NCBI GenBank assembly: GCA_002728175.1
Contig: PBVH01000004.1
Span: forward strand, 4,616 to 18,943
From: Flavobacteriales bacterium
Lineage (GTDB): Bacteria > Bacteroidota > Bacteroidia > Flavobacteriales > BACL11
DNA: 14,328 bases
Direction: 5' to 3'
Numbering within the stretch: the first letter of the stretch is position 1; each line of letters starts with the position of its first letter. Positions 1-7,314 of the stretch are shown here, one piece after another. The position numbers were made by a program, and so were the translations under genes. The notes under the pieces were generated by a model. It was not told where the DNA came from, ran no database searches, and saw only the letters and a program-made list of their open reading frames with translations.

Positions 1-597
1 GTCGTCTTTATTTTCGCCTGGCATTGTTACCTCTCGCAGCTTTGTATCAACTCCTTGAGGGCAGAAAATATTTGCCTTAATACCACTGTTTTTGTTTTCT
101 TTTGCGTAAATCATAACCAATTCATTTAAAGCTGTCATTATTGGTTGATATATCCCCCAGTATTGATTATCAAATTTTTCACGATTAGATGAAATAACAG
201 CTAATTGAGAACTTGGTGCGTTTTTTAACAAACTATGAAAACATTTAATCATCCTAAAGTTAGAAATGAAATTTAATTTTAAAATTTTATTCATTTTCTC
301 CAAATCTATTGAATCAACAGGAGACAAGTGATCAATTTTACCGGCAGATAAGACAATTAAATCAAGGTATTTATCCTTTAAAAATATTTGTTTAGATAAA
401 TTTTCGATTCCTCCATCAACACATAAATCTAGCGGAACAATTGTACAGGAGCATCCATTCTTAACTATTTTATCATGTGTACTTTCAAGGTTTTTAATGT
501 CTCTCGCAACAATATAAATATGTCTAACATATTTCGAAAGTTCTATAGAAATACTATTTCCGATACCTGATGATGCTCCAGTTATTAAACAGTTCAT
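1..597 (-). CDS. Short-chain dehydrogenase/reductase, YciK-like, partial (C-terminus beyond the left edge), catalytic Lys replaced by Met
   Basis: The 199 visible residues begin MNCLITGASSGIGNSIS, which is the N-terminal NAD(P)-binding TGxxxGIG motif of classical SDR enzymes (residues 6-13). LSAGKI (about 84-89) stands where NNAG is usual, and VISS (about 135-138) holds the expected active-site Ser. The Tyr region reads WGIYQPIMTAL, so Tyr150 is present but the position four residues later is Met154 (codon at 136-138) instead of the catalytic Lys. The downstream stretch IKANIFCPQGVDTKLRE matches the NPGxxxTxMR region of YciK-type SDRs, so the fold looks intact. Substrate is unknown. A good Shine-Dalgarno AGGA overlaps the cvpA stop and lies 8 bases before the ATG, which supports this start. 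In many alphaproteobacteria an SDR of this kind follows purF; here it directly follows cvpA. It may be a non-canonical or inactive SDR. Confidence 0.85.
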   Translation of the reverse strand, partial: MNCLITGASSGIGNSISIELSKYVRHIYIVARDIKNLESTHDKIVKNGCSCTIVPLDLCVDGGIENLSKQIFLKDKYLDLIVLSAGKIDHLSPVDSIDLEKMNKILKLNFISNFRMIKCFHSLLKNAPSSQLAVISSNREKFDNQYWGIYQPIMTALNELVMIYAKENKNSGIKANIFCPQGVDTKLREVTMPGENKDD

Positions 598-607
598 TTT
601 ACACGTC

Positions 608-1129
608 CTAAATATCTAAATTATCAAGATTTTCAATGTTCCTTGGTATGTGATCCATAAATTCTATGCCAAATGTTACTATATCTTGAAATGATCCGTT
701 ACTCATAAATTCAGGGATAATTTGTTCTGAAAAATTATTTTCAACAAAGAAAATTATTAATACGAATATTATATATCCTCTGAGAATACCGAATACACTT
801 CCCAATCCAAGATCAATCAAAAAAGAATTTTTTGGCTGAACTACACCAATTATCAGTCTATTAACAAAAGATAAGAATAAATAAGAAATTATAATTGTAA
901 TAAGAAAAATAATAATATCGGATACAGTTGTATTTGTTATGTATGGGTCTACTAATGGTCTCATAAACGAAAAGCAATTTTTAATGATAAAATAAATTAC
1001 AACCCACTTCGAAAGATTTAAGAAGCTTTTTAATATACCATTTTTTATTCCAAAAAAAATTGATAGCATGCAAACACTCATAAAGAAAACATCATAAGGA
1101 TTTAAAAATTGGTAAAAATCAATTTCCAT
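608..1129 (-). CDS. cvpA: CvpA family inner membrane protein
   Basis: A protein of 173 residues with about four hydrophobic segments (roughly 14-30, 42-56, 70-90, 113-129), the usual CvpA topology. The family signature is clear: DLGLGSVFGILRG at 106-118 corresponds to the D-x-x-x-G-x-x-F-G-x-x-R-G motif before the last membrane helix. CvpA proteins were named for colicin V production and have been linked to envelope integrity; the molecular role is unsettled. In alphaproteobacteria cvpA usually sits between radA and purF. Here the upstream gene is an RND transporter whose stop is 3 bases before this ATG, and the downstream gene is an SDR 10 bases away. The start codon has no evident Shine-Dalgarno, so expression probably relies on translational coupling within the operon. 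Confidence 0.85.
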   Translation of the reverse strand: MEIDFYQFLNPYDVFFMSVCMLSIFFGIKNGILKSFLNLSKWVVIYFIIKNCFSFMRPLVDPYITNTTVSDIIIFLITIIISYLFLSFVNRLIIGVVQPKNSFLIDLGLGSVFGILRGYIIFVLIIFFVENNFSEQIIPEFMSNGSFQDIVTFGIEFMDHIPRNIENLDNLDI

Positions 1130-1132
1130 GTT

Positions 1133-3556
1133 TTATTTGTAATATATTTTTTGCAATAATGTTGGTAAAAGAGTGAGGCTTCCGGTCAATGCAACAAACA
1201 TCGCTATTGAAGTAAATATCCCAAAATATATTGTTGGAAAGAAGTTTGAAAATATTAAAATGGAAAAACCTGCAATAATTGTAAATGAGGTATTTTTTAT
1301 CGCCACTCCAACTGTTTCGTTGCATTTGATTACAGTTTTCAAATGATCATTTGTTTCATTAAAATATTCTAAATATCTATAAATGTAATGAATACAGTTA
1401 TCGACAGCAATACCAATTGTTATTGCTGCAATTGTTATAGTCATTAAATCTAAGGGTATAGACATCATGCCCATTGTTCCTAAAATAACAAAACAAGCAA
1501 TAATGTTTGGCACTATAGCGGCAAAAGCAATTTTTAAGGATCTAAATAAGATATAAAGCATAATAAAGATACCAAAAAGAACTATCAATAAGGATTTTAT
1601 TTGTGAATCAAAAAGACTTTCTAGCATATTATTATAAAGTATTAATATGCCAACTAATGATATTTCAATGTCATTAATACTATAATTGTTATTTATGTAA
1701 GTTTTTAAGTCATTAATAAATTTAGATCGTTTTAGGGAAGGATGCGTATCTATAATTCGCATCGTTATTCTAGCTTGATTTTTGTCTATAAGGACATATG
1801 GATTAATTATCTGCTCTTTTAAAGAGCTTGGAAGTTTTTTATAAAGTACAGACAATTCAAGTGTGTCAAATTCATTATTGTCATTTAATTTTTCTGCTGT
1901 TCTTACGACTGAAGCTAATGACAGCACTTTTCCTGAAAATTCATAGCTTTCTAAGTGGTCATGAAAAGTTTTAATTAGATCTATTTTATCTTTAGTAAAC
2001 CAATAATCAGAGGAGTCATAATCAATGCCAAAATCAATAAAATCATCATCATCTAGGCTATTAGTGTTATCCTTGAAGTTAATAATTATATCCAGTGGCG
2101 TTGTTCCACCTAACTTGTCATCAATTAACTTCATCCCTTTATAAATTTCAGTATCCTTTTTAAAGTAATCGATAAAGCTGTTCTCAACCTCTAATTTTGT
2201 TGATCCCAATAAGCCGATTAATAAAAGAAACGTAAAAATAAGTAATATTGAATTTGGATACTTAACAACAATGCGTTCCAAGTAGTTATTGACGTTTAAT
2301 TTAAATCCAGAGTCAGGAGCTTTAAGGTTAAAAAAAGAAATCACAATAGGTAAGAAAATAAAGCTTGTAAAATAGGTAATTAAAAGCCCGACACACATCA
2401 TTAAGCCAAAATCCATTACCGGTTTAATTCCACTGGTGTAAAGAGTTGCAAATGCAAAGATAGTTGTTAAAGCAGCAAACAAACAAGGTTTATACATTTT
2501 ATTTACTGTTAGAAAAATAATATCATTATTAGATAGTTGACTGTTATCAGCCAGCATTTGCCTATATCTAACAACTATATGAACGGTCATTGATAATGAC
2601 AGAATTAGCATCAACATAATAAAGTTAGATGAAATTACGGTTACTTTCCATTGTATGAAAGAGATGACCCCTATCATTAAAGACAATGAGGCAACACAAT
2701 TTGATATGCATATAAACATCCACAGTGGGCTTCTAAAAACAATAAATAGCACTAGTAAAATAAAAATTAATGCTCCAACACCAAATACAATTATATCATT
2801 TTTAACAAAGGATATTGTATCGTCTGCAATCATTGATACGCCACCTAAGTGAACCTTTAAATCTGCAAAATTAAATTGATTTATTAAAGTTCTAATTTGA
2901 ACAATATTTTCATGCCTTTCTTTATCAATTTTTTTCTTTTTAGCTTCATATTTTTTATCAATAATACTTTTTAATTGCAGATCATTCTCGCCTAACGTTT
3001 CTAGACCAGATAATTTATCTCTTTCTTTGATTAATATTTCATATTCTTCGTCCTTTTTAAAATTTATAACAAGGGCTGTACTGGTTGAATCTTCACTTAT
3101 TATAAGATTTTTAAATATTGGGCTATTTAGAAGCTCTTTTTCAGCTTGCGCTAGATCAATGCCGGGAGTCTCTATTGTTAAAACTTCATTAATAAGGTCG
3201 GTTAACTTTTGACTTTTGACTTCAAGTAATGGAGCATCAAAAATTGATTGTGTATTTTCTACCCAAGAAAAACTATTAACTTGATTAATAAAAGATTTTA
3301 TATAACTAAGATTTTTTTCGGTAATAATTTTTTCCTTATCAGAAAATGTAACAATTAAGAAATCATTAGTTCCATAATCATTTACGACTGTTCTATATTT
3401 TTTTAAATCATTATCTTGTTCTAAGATTAAAGAGTCTGAGGATGCATCTAGTTGAAAATACTTTATATTATAAATAAAAAAACTGAAAATTAATAATAAG
3501 AGAATTAATATCTGAGCCCTGTAATTATTAAGCAGTAATAAATAAACCTGTTTCAT
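1133..3556 (-). CDS. RND superfamily exporter of the MMPL type (COG1033-like)
   Basis: A protein of 807 residues with the duplicated RND plan: one membrane helix (about 14-32), a large periplasmic loop (33-252), five helices (about 253-409), a seventh helix (434-450), a second large loop (451-653), and five final helices (about 654-800). The loop begins with LDASSDSL (36-43), typical of COG1033 proteins. The proton-relay motif of the second half is present as GIAVDNCIHYIYRY (715-728, Asp719). The matching place in the first half, SLSMTVHIVVRY (321-332), has no Asp, so only one half appears to carry the relay acid. An acidic stretch at 501-525 (LDDDDFIDFG and on) is also seen in relatives. Members move lipids or hydrophobic molecules, but this substrate cannot be told. 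It is 3 bases from both alr and cvpA, so it is surely in their operon, in the place where radA is usual. Confidence 0.88.
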   Translation of the reverse strand: MKQVYLLLLNNYRAQILILLLLIFSFFIYNIKYFQLDASSDSLILEQDNDLKKYRTVVNDYGTNDFLIVTFSDKEKIITEKNLSYIKSFINQVNSFSWVENTQSIFDAPLLEVKSQKLTDLINEVLTIETPGIDLAQAEKELLNSPIFKNLIISEDSTSTALVINFKKDEEYEILIKERDKLSGLETLGENDLQLKSIIDKKYEAKKKKIDKERHENIVQIRTLINQFNFADLKVHLGGVSMIADDTISFVKNDIIVFGVGALIFILLVLFIVFRSPLWMFICISNCVASLSLMIGVISFIQWKVTVISSNFIMLMLILSLSMTVHIVVRYRQMLADNSQLSNNDIIFLTVNKMYKPCLFAALTTIFAFATLYTSGIKPVMDFGLMMCVGLLITYFTSFIFLPIVISFFNLKAPDSGFKLNVNNYLERIVVKYPNSILLIFTFLLLIGLLGSTKLEVENSFIDYFKKDTEIYKGMKLIDDKLGGTTPLDIIINFKDNTNSLDDDDFIDFGIDYDSSDYWFTKDKIDLIKTFHDHLESYEFSGKVLSLASVVRTAEKLNDNNEFDTLELSVLYKKLPSSLKEQIINPYVLIDKNQARITMRIIDTHPSLKRSKFINDLKTYINNNYSINDIEISLVGILILYNNMLESLFDSQIKSLLIVLFGIFIMLYILFRSLKIAFAAIVPNIIACFVILGTMGMMSIPLDLMTITIAAITIGIAVDNCIHYIYRYLEYFNETNDHLKTVIKCNETVGVAIKNTSFTIIAGFSILIFSNFFPTIYFGIFTSIAMFVALTGSLTLLPTLLQKIYYK

Positions 3557-3559
3557 GAA

Positions 3560-4660
3560 TTAATTTTTGTATCTTCTTGTGAATCTACTGCCTAGACTTG
3601 TGAGCAACTCATATGGTATAGTATTTATTGTTTTTGAAATATTGTTTATAGTATTTTTTTGGTGAATTATTTTAACTTCTTCGTTCTTAAAGTTACTATT
3701 ATCTCTAAATTTAGTTAAATCAATTGTTGTTAAGTCCATAGAAATACGACCTAAAATATTTATTTTTTTATTTTTATACAACACATGGTATTTATTTGAA
3801 AAAAGCCTATTAAATCCATCGGCATAACCAATTGGTATTGTTCCAATAATCATTTTTGATTTAGATTTAAATGTAGCCCCGTAACCTATCGTATCGTTTT
3901 TATTAATTTTCCTTACTTGAATAATTTTTGCACTAAGTGTAACGACATTTTTATAAATGCTTTTTTCATTTAGCTTACAGTGACCACCGTAAAGTGAAAT
4001 ACCTGGTCTCACCATATCAAAATTGTATTTTTTCCCAAGCAAGATTCCCGCTGAATTCGAAAGACTATGAATAGAATTAGGAAAATGATTTTTAATTTCA
4101 TTAAATTTTTTTAATTGAATTTCATTTTTTACTGATTTGATATTATCTGCACATGCTAAATGACTCATCACTAATAATAATTTCGAGCGTTTTATTAAAT
4201 TAGACTTATTTTTTAATAAGTATTCTGTTTCCGATTTATCAAAACCAAGCCGCGACATGCCAGTATCAAAGTGTAATGCTATACTCAGTCTTTTATTAAT
4301 TTTCTTTTGAAATGTTTCAATTTTTTTTAATTGATTTAAATTATTTATAACTGGAATTAGATTACTTCTAGAAATTAATTGTATGTCTTTTGCCACAAGC
4401 CCATTCAAAATAAATATTCTTACTTTTTTATCTATTTTTCTTAATTCTATTGCTTCATTTGTAGTTGCAACAAAATAATTCCTACATCCAGCTTTTATTA
4501 ATGCAGAAACTACTTTATCTATTCCCAGGCCATAAGCATTAGCTTTGACAGTTGCGGCAACTATGCAATTTTTTTTTACTTTTTTTTTGGCAGTTTTATA
4601 ATTATCTTTTATCGCATTTAAATTAATATTCAAAAATGCATTATGGTCGACATTTTCCAT
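3560..4660 (-). CDS. alr: Alanine racemase (PLP-dependent)
   Basis: Interconverts L- and D-alanine in the cytoplasm, supplying D-Ala for peptidoglycan. The 366-residue length is normal. The PLP-binding lysine lies in VAATVKANAYGLG (Lys39). The second catalytic base is Tyr260 in IGYGATF. Other family landmarks are DTGMSRLG (132-139, Arg137), RPGISLYG (218-225), the phosphate-contacting PIGYADGF (276-283) and GRISMDLT (304-311). It follows dnaB after 8 bases, the usual alphaproteobacterial order, and precedes the RND gene by 3 bases. The protein is very lysine-rich, in line with AT-rich codon bias. Near its 5' end, bases 4569-4589 include two runs of nine T separated by AC (A runs in the coding strand, encoding KKKVKK), an obvious place for polymerase slippage, though the frame is intact. 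Confidence 0.96.
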   Translation of the reverse strand: MENVDHNAFLNINLNAIKDNYKTAKKKVKKNCIVAATVKANAYGLGIDKVVSALIKAGCRNYFVATTNEAIELRKIDKKVRIFILNGLVAKDIQLISRSNLIPVINNLNQLKKIETFQKKINKRLSIALHFDTGMSRLGFDKSETEYLLKNKSNLIKRSKLLLVMSHLACADNIKSVKNEIQLKKFNEIKNHFPNSIHSLSNSAGILLGKKYNFDMVRPGISLYGGHCKLNEKSIYKNVVTLSAKIIQVRKINKNDTIGYGATFKSKSKMIIGTIPIGYADGFNRLFSNKYHVLYKNKKINILGRISMDLTTIDLTKFRDNSNFKNEEVKIIHQKNTINNISKTINTIPYELLTSLGSRFTRRYKN

Positions 4661-4668
4661 ATTATTTT

Positions 4669-6123
4669 TTACTCGTAACTATCTATACGATCTTTACTTA
4701 CAAAATTGCCAAATCTGGTAAACTTTGCGTCAAAACTTAATTTAATATTTCCCGTAGGTCCATGCCTTTGTTTCATAATTAATAAGTCCGCCTGACCATG
4801 GATCTCATCCATCTTTTGTTGCCATTCAATAAATTCAGCTGTACCTGGAGTTGGCGCATTTTTTTCAAGATAGTACTCTTCTCGAAAAATAAACATCACA
4901 ACATCTGAGTCCTGTTCGATTGAACCAGACTCCCTTAAATCTGATAGTTGTGGTTTTTTATCTTCCCTTTGTTCAACTTGTCTAGATAATTGTGACAAGG
5001 CAATTATTGGAACATTTAATTCTTTTGCTAGTGCTTTTAAGCCTTGTGTAATCTCAGAAATTTCTAACACACGAGACTCATTTCTTGAAGTTTTGTTAGG
5101 TCTCAATAATTGCAAGTAATCAATTACAATAATCGCTAATCCATTTTTTCTTTTAAGCCGTCTTGCTCTCGAAGATAGGGTTCCTATATTTATAGCTGGC
5201 GTATCATCTATAAAAAGTGGAATTTCAAGAATATCTTTGGAAACTGTGACAAGATTATCTAAGTCATTTTCTGATAAATTTCCTCTCCTTATATCATTTG
5301 AACTTATTCTTGCCTGTTCAGATAAAACCCTTCTTGCCAATTGTTCAGCTGACATTTCTAGAGAAAAAAATAATACACCTGAATTCTTATCATCAGATTT
5401 ACTTGCATTTTTTGCTATATTAAATGAAATATTTGTTGCAAGTGAAGTCTTGCCCATAGATGGTCTGCCAGCAATAATTACCAGATCTGATGGATGAAAG
5501 CCTCCAAGTTTTGTATCTAAATCTATAAAATCAGAAGATATACCTACGACGCTACTATCTTTTTCATACGCTTTTTTTGCTAATTCTATCGCTTCTTCAA
5601 CTGAGCTCTGAAAGGTTTGAATATTATTTTGATTGGTTCCTCTCTCAGAAATTTGATATAAACCTTTTTCAGCTTCTTCAATTAAATCTTCTGGTTTGAC
5701 CTCTATACTGCTTTGTATAGCATCATATTGCACTTTTCCTCCTAGCTCGTACAAACCTCTTCTTACAGCTAATTCAAAAATAATCCTGGTATAGTTTCGA
5801 GCATAGTCAAGCGAAACAGCCGAGTTAGCAAGTCTAACTAAATAATTTGATCCCCCTATATCCTCAAGATTTTTTTCGACTTCAAAATAACTTTTAAGAG
5901 TTATAGGAGTTGCAATTTGCCCCTTCGAAATTAGTTTTCCAATTACTTCAAATATTAATCTATGGACAGGTTCATAAAAATGGTCAATTTTTAATGTCTC
6001 CGAAACATCATGAAATATTTCATTATTAAGTAGAATTGACCCAAGAATTCCCTGCTCAGCTTCTATATTATGAGGCAATTCTTTTAGTGCTTCACTTGGT
6101 TGAATTTGATAAGGATTAGACAT
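4669..6123 (-). CDS. dnaB: Replicative DNA helicase DnaB
   Basis: Hexameric 5'-3' helicase that unwinds the chromosome at the fork and carries the primase interaction domain. The N-terminal DnaB domain starts at LPHNIEAEQGILGSIL. The RecA-like C-terminal domain has Walker A GRPSMGKTS, Walker B VIDYLQL, motif H3 ALSQLSR and the arginine-finger segment MKQRHGPTG. Length (484 residues from the ATG) is normal and no intein is inserted at the usual Walker A or H3 sites. The stretch REEYYLEKNAPTPGTAEFIEW is typical of alphaproteobacterial DnaB. I prefer the ATG at 6121-6123 to the TTG one codon upstream (6124-6126), which would add one residue; a TAGG lies upstream at about 6137-6140. A 143-base gap separates it from rplI, so it probably has its own promoter besides read-through. 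Confidence 0.97.
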   Translation of the reverse strand: MSNPYQIQPSEALKELPHNIEAEQGILGSILLNNEIFHDVSETLKIDHFYEPVHRLIFEVIGKLISKGQIATPITLKSYFEVEKNLEDIGGSNYLVRLANSAVSLDYARNYTRIIFELAVRRGLYELGGKVQYDAIQSSIEVKPEDLIEEAEKGLYQISERGTNQNNIQTFQSSVEEAIELAKKAYEKDSSVVGISSDFIDLDTKLGGFHPSDLVIIAGRPSMGKTSLATNISFNIAKNASKSDDKNSGVLFFSLEMSAEQLARRVLSEQARISSNDIRRGNLSENDLDNLVTVSKDILEIPLFIDDTPAINIGTLSSRARRLKRKNGLAIIVIDYLQLLRPNKTSRNESRVLEISEITQGLKALAKELNVPIIALSQLSRQVEQREDKKPQLSDLRESGSIEQDSDVVMFIFREEYYLEKNAPTPGTAEFIEWQQKMDEIHGQADLLIMKQRHGPTGNIKLSFDAKFTRFGNFVSKDRIDSYE

Positions 6124-6126
6124 CAA

Positions 6127-6269
6127 TTCATTAATAACCTAATCAAATACAATGTCAGTACTTTTTAGTAAAAAGATATTAACAGAAATTATAGTTTGTT
6201 AATATTAATATAATTAAAACTGAGAGGCATGAATACTGTCTAAGCAATTGAAATTTAACAGAAATGAAC
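6127..6269. other. rplI-dnaB intergenic region
   Basis: A 143-base, almost purely AT spacer, the longest in the window. It holds a candidate leftward promoter for dnaB, listed separately, and a second TATAAT on the minus strand at 6188-6193 with no good -35 partner. A short AT-only hairpin (CTTTTT-AGT-AAAAAG, 6161-6175) is too weak and lacks a U tract, so I see no convincing terminator after rplI. No tRNA-like or other RNA gene is visible. Confidence 0.6.
6213..6242 (-). promoter_or_regulatory. Candidate sigma-70-type promoter for dnaB
   Basis: On the minus strand TAGACA (6237-6242, five of six matches to TTGACA) is followed after 18 bases by TTTAAT (6213-6218, five of six matches to TATAAT). 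Transcription would begin near 6206 and give a leader of about 83 bases before the dnaB ATG. Such matches occur often by chance in AT-rich DNA, so this is tentative. Confidence 0.4.
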
Positions 6270-6716
6270 TTAATTTTTTTTTGTTACTTCAAGCTCAATT
6301 TTGGCCATAAGATTATCATAAAGCCTTAAATCTAATGAATGAATGCCGGTACTTTTTATTGATCCTAAAATTAAATTATCAGTTACTAGATTAAAGGTAA
6401 AATTCTGATTAATTTCTTGAATTATATGTTTTGGATTAATTGTTCCATACAAAGCACCATCTTCATTTGCTTCCATCTCTAAACGCAATTTAAAACCTTC
6501 AAGTTGATCCTTGATAGACTTAGCCTCATTAATTTTCTTTTCATTATTAGCATTTATTTGATTCATTTTAGATTGAAGGTCTTCTTTATTTTTTTTATTA
6601 GCAATTATAGCTTTTTTTTGAGGAATGAGAAAGTTTCGAGCATAGCCACTTTTTACATTAACTATTTCACCAGCGTTTCCTAATTTGTTCATGCCCTCTA
6701 AAAGAATAATCTGCAT
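6270..6716 (-). CDS. rplI: 50S ribosomal protein bL9
   Basis: Large-subunit protein that binds 23S rRNA near the L1 stalk base and helps frame maintenance. The N-terminal domain signature is complete: MQIILLEGMNKLGNAGEIVNVKSGYARNF with IPQKKA next to it, followed by the lysine-rich connecting helix (about 40-75) and the C-terminal domain with DGALYGTI. The length of 148 residues is normal. An AGGA a few bases before the ATG lies within the last codons of rpsR; rpsR ends one base before the start, so the two are closely coupled. Standard order rpsF-rpsR-rplI. Confidence 0.96.
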   Translation of the reverse strand: MQIILLEGMNKLGNAGEIVNVKSGYARNFLIPQKKAIIANKKNKEDLQSKMNQINANNEKKINEAKSIKDQLEGFKLRLEMEANEDGALYGTINPKHIIQEINQNFTFNLVTDNLILGSIKSTGIHSLDLRLYDNLMAKIELEVTKKN

Positions 6717-6717
6717 A

Positions 6718-6912
6718 TTATTTTCCTGTGTATGGTAATAATGCTAAATATCTGGCACGTTTTATTGCATTAGATAAATCTTTTTGTTTTTTTATTGAAA
6801 TATAACTGATTCTCCTTGGAGTTATTTTTCCCTTTTCTGAAAGATACTTTTTAAGAGAATTCAAGTCTTTGTAATCAAATGTTTTACTATTACTAATTTG
6901 ATTTTTTTCCAT
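6718..6912 (-). CDS. rpsR: 30S ribosomal protein bS18, short N-terminus
   Basis: Small-subunit protein that pairs with bS6 on the 16S rRNA platform. The core is unmistakable: [19 protein letters not shown] corresponds to the IDYKD...SGKI region, then [27 protein letters not shown]. At 64 residues it is shorter than E. coli bS18 (75) and the longer alphaproteobacterial forms; the basic/Cys-containing N-terminal segment (RRRKFCRF in E. coli) is missing and replaced by [11 protein letters not shown]. The start looks firm: reading upstream in frame from 6912, seven codons contain no ATG, GTG or TTG before a TGA. It begins 4 bases after the rpsF stop. Confidence 0.94.
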   Translation of the reverse strand: MEKNQISNSKTFDYKDLNSLKKYLSEKGKITPRRISYISIKKQKDLSNAIKRARYLALLPYTGK

Positions 6913-6916
6913 CTTC

Positions 6917-7243
6917 TTACTCTTTTTCCCTATTCATTAATGTTGGAGTCTCACCAAAAGATTTAACTTTAATAGATAAATATCTTATTACATTTTCGTT
7001 TAGATTTAGTTTTGAATTCAATTGGCTTATATTTTCTTGAGGCATTTCAATGTTCATGAACTCATAGAAAGCTTTTTTATTTTCTTTGATCGGGTAAGCC
7101 AAATTACGCAAGCCCCAACTTTCTTTATAAACAACATTCCCATGTAACTCTTTTAGTGTATCCTCATGGTTTTTAAGTTCACTTGAAAGATCCGTTGAGC
7201 TTAGATCTTGTTTAAGAAGAAGGACATGTTCGAAAAGAGCCAT
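6917..7243 (-). CDS. rpsF: 30S ribosomal protein bS6
   Basis: First gene of the ribosomal operon. The 108-residue product has the bS6 fold signatures: [12 protein letters not shown] at the N-terminus, the [23 protein letters not shown] core (about 43-65) and [12 protein letters not shown] near the end. It is on the short side, ending soon after the core without the long charged C-terminal tail of many alphaproteobacterial homologues. The ATG has no Shine-Dalgarno, and the predicted leader is only about 24 bases, too short for the known bS6:bS18-binding leader element; nothing resembling it is visible. Confidence 0.95.
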   Translation of the reverse strand: MALFEHVLLLKQDLSSTDLSSELKNHEDTLKELHGNVVYKESWGLRNLAYPIKENKKAFYEFMNIEMPQENISQLNSKLNLNENVIRYLSIKVKSFGETPTLMNREKE

Positions 7244-7259
7244 AATTAATATTGTTTTA

Positions 7260-7288
7260 TTATTAAAAATGGATAAATATTCTATAAT
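7260..7288 (+). promoter_or_regulatory. Candidate promoter of the fabD-gmk operon
   Basis: A perfect TATAAT at 7283-7288 has TTATTA (7260-7265, weak -35) 17 bases upstream. The start would be near 7295, giving a leader of about 20 bases to the fabD ATG, which has no clear Shine-Dalgarno. The element interleaves with the rpsF promoter candidate on the other strand. Confidence 0.5.
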
Positions 7289-7302
7289 CAGCTTTTAAGC
7301 AA
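7274..7302 (-). promoter_or_regulatory. Candidate promoter of the rpsF-rpsR-rplI operon
   Basis: On the minus strand TTGCTT (7297-7302) and TATTTA (7274-7279) are 17 bases apart. Transcription would start near 7267, about 24 bases before the rpsF ATG. It lies wholly in the 71-base divergent gap and overlaps the fabD promoter candidate. Matches to consensus are moderate (about three of six each), so the call leans on the forced location. Confidence 0.45.
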
Positions 7303-7314
7303 GTATTCTTTTAA

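Noticed and set aside
1119..1325. Open frame of 68 codons on the minus strand across the RND-cvpA junction
   Set aside because: It overlaps the 3' end of the RND gene and the 5' end of cvpA in another frame, has no ribosome site and no recognisable protein features; both overlapped genes are clearly real.
2655..3212. Two plus-strand open frames (2655-2852 and 3027-3212) inside the RND gene
   Set aside because: They are antisense to conserved coding sequence and read as low-complexity reverse translations without motifs or start signals.
4669..6123. Intein or inserted element in dnaB
   Set aside because: Walker A, Walker B and H3 motifs are uninterrupted and the total length is normal.
6161..6175. 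Hairpin CTTTTT-AGT-AAAAAG as a terminator between rplI and dnaB
   Set aside because: A six-pair stem of almost only A-T with a three-base loop and no U tract is expected by chance at this base composition.
7244..7314. A bS6:bS18-binding autoregulatory leader before rpsF
   Set aside because: The space is too small, the predicted leader is about 24 bases of A and T, and no GC-rich stem with the known CCG-type binding bulge can be seen.
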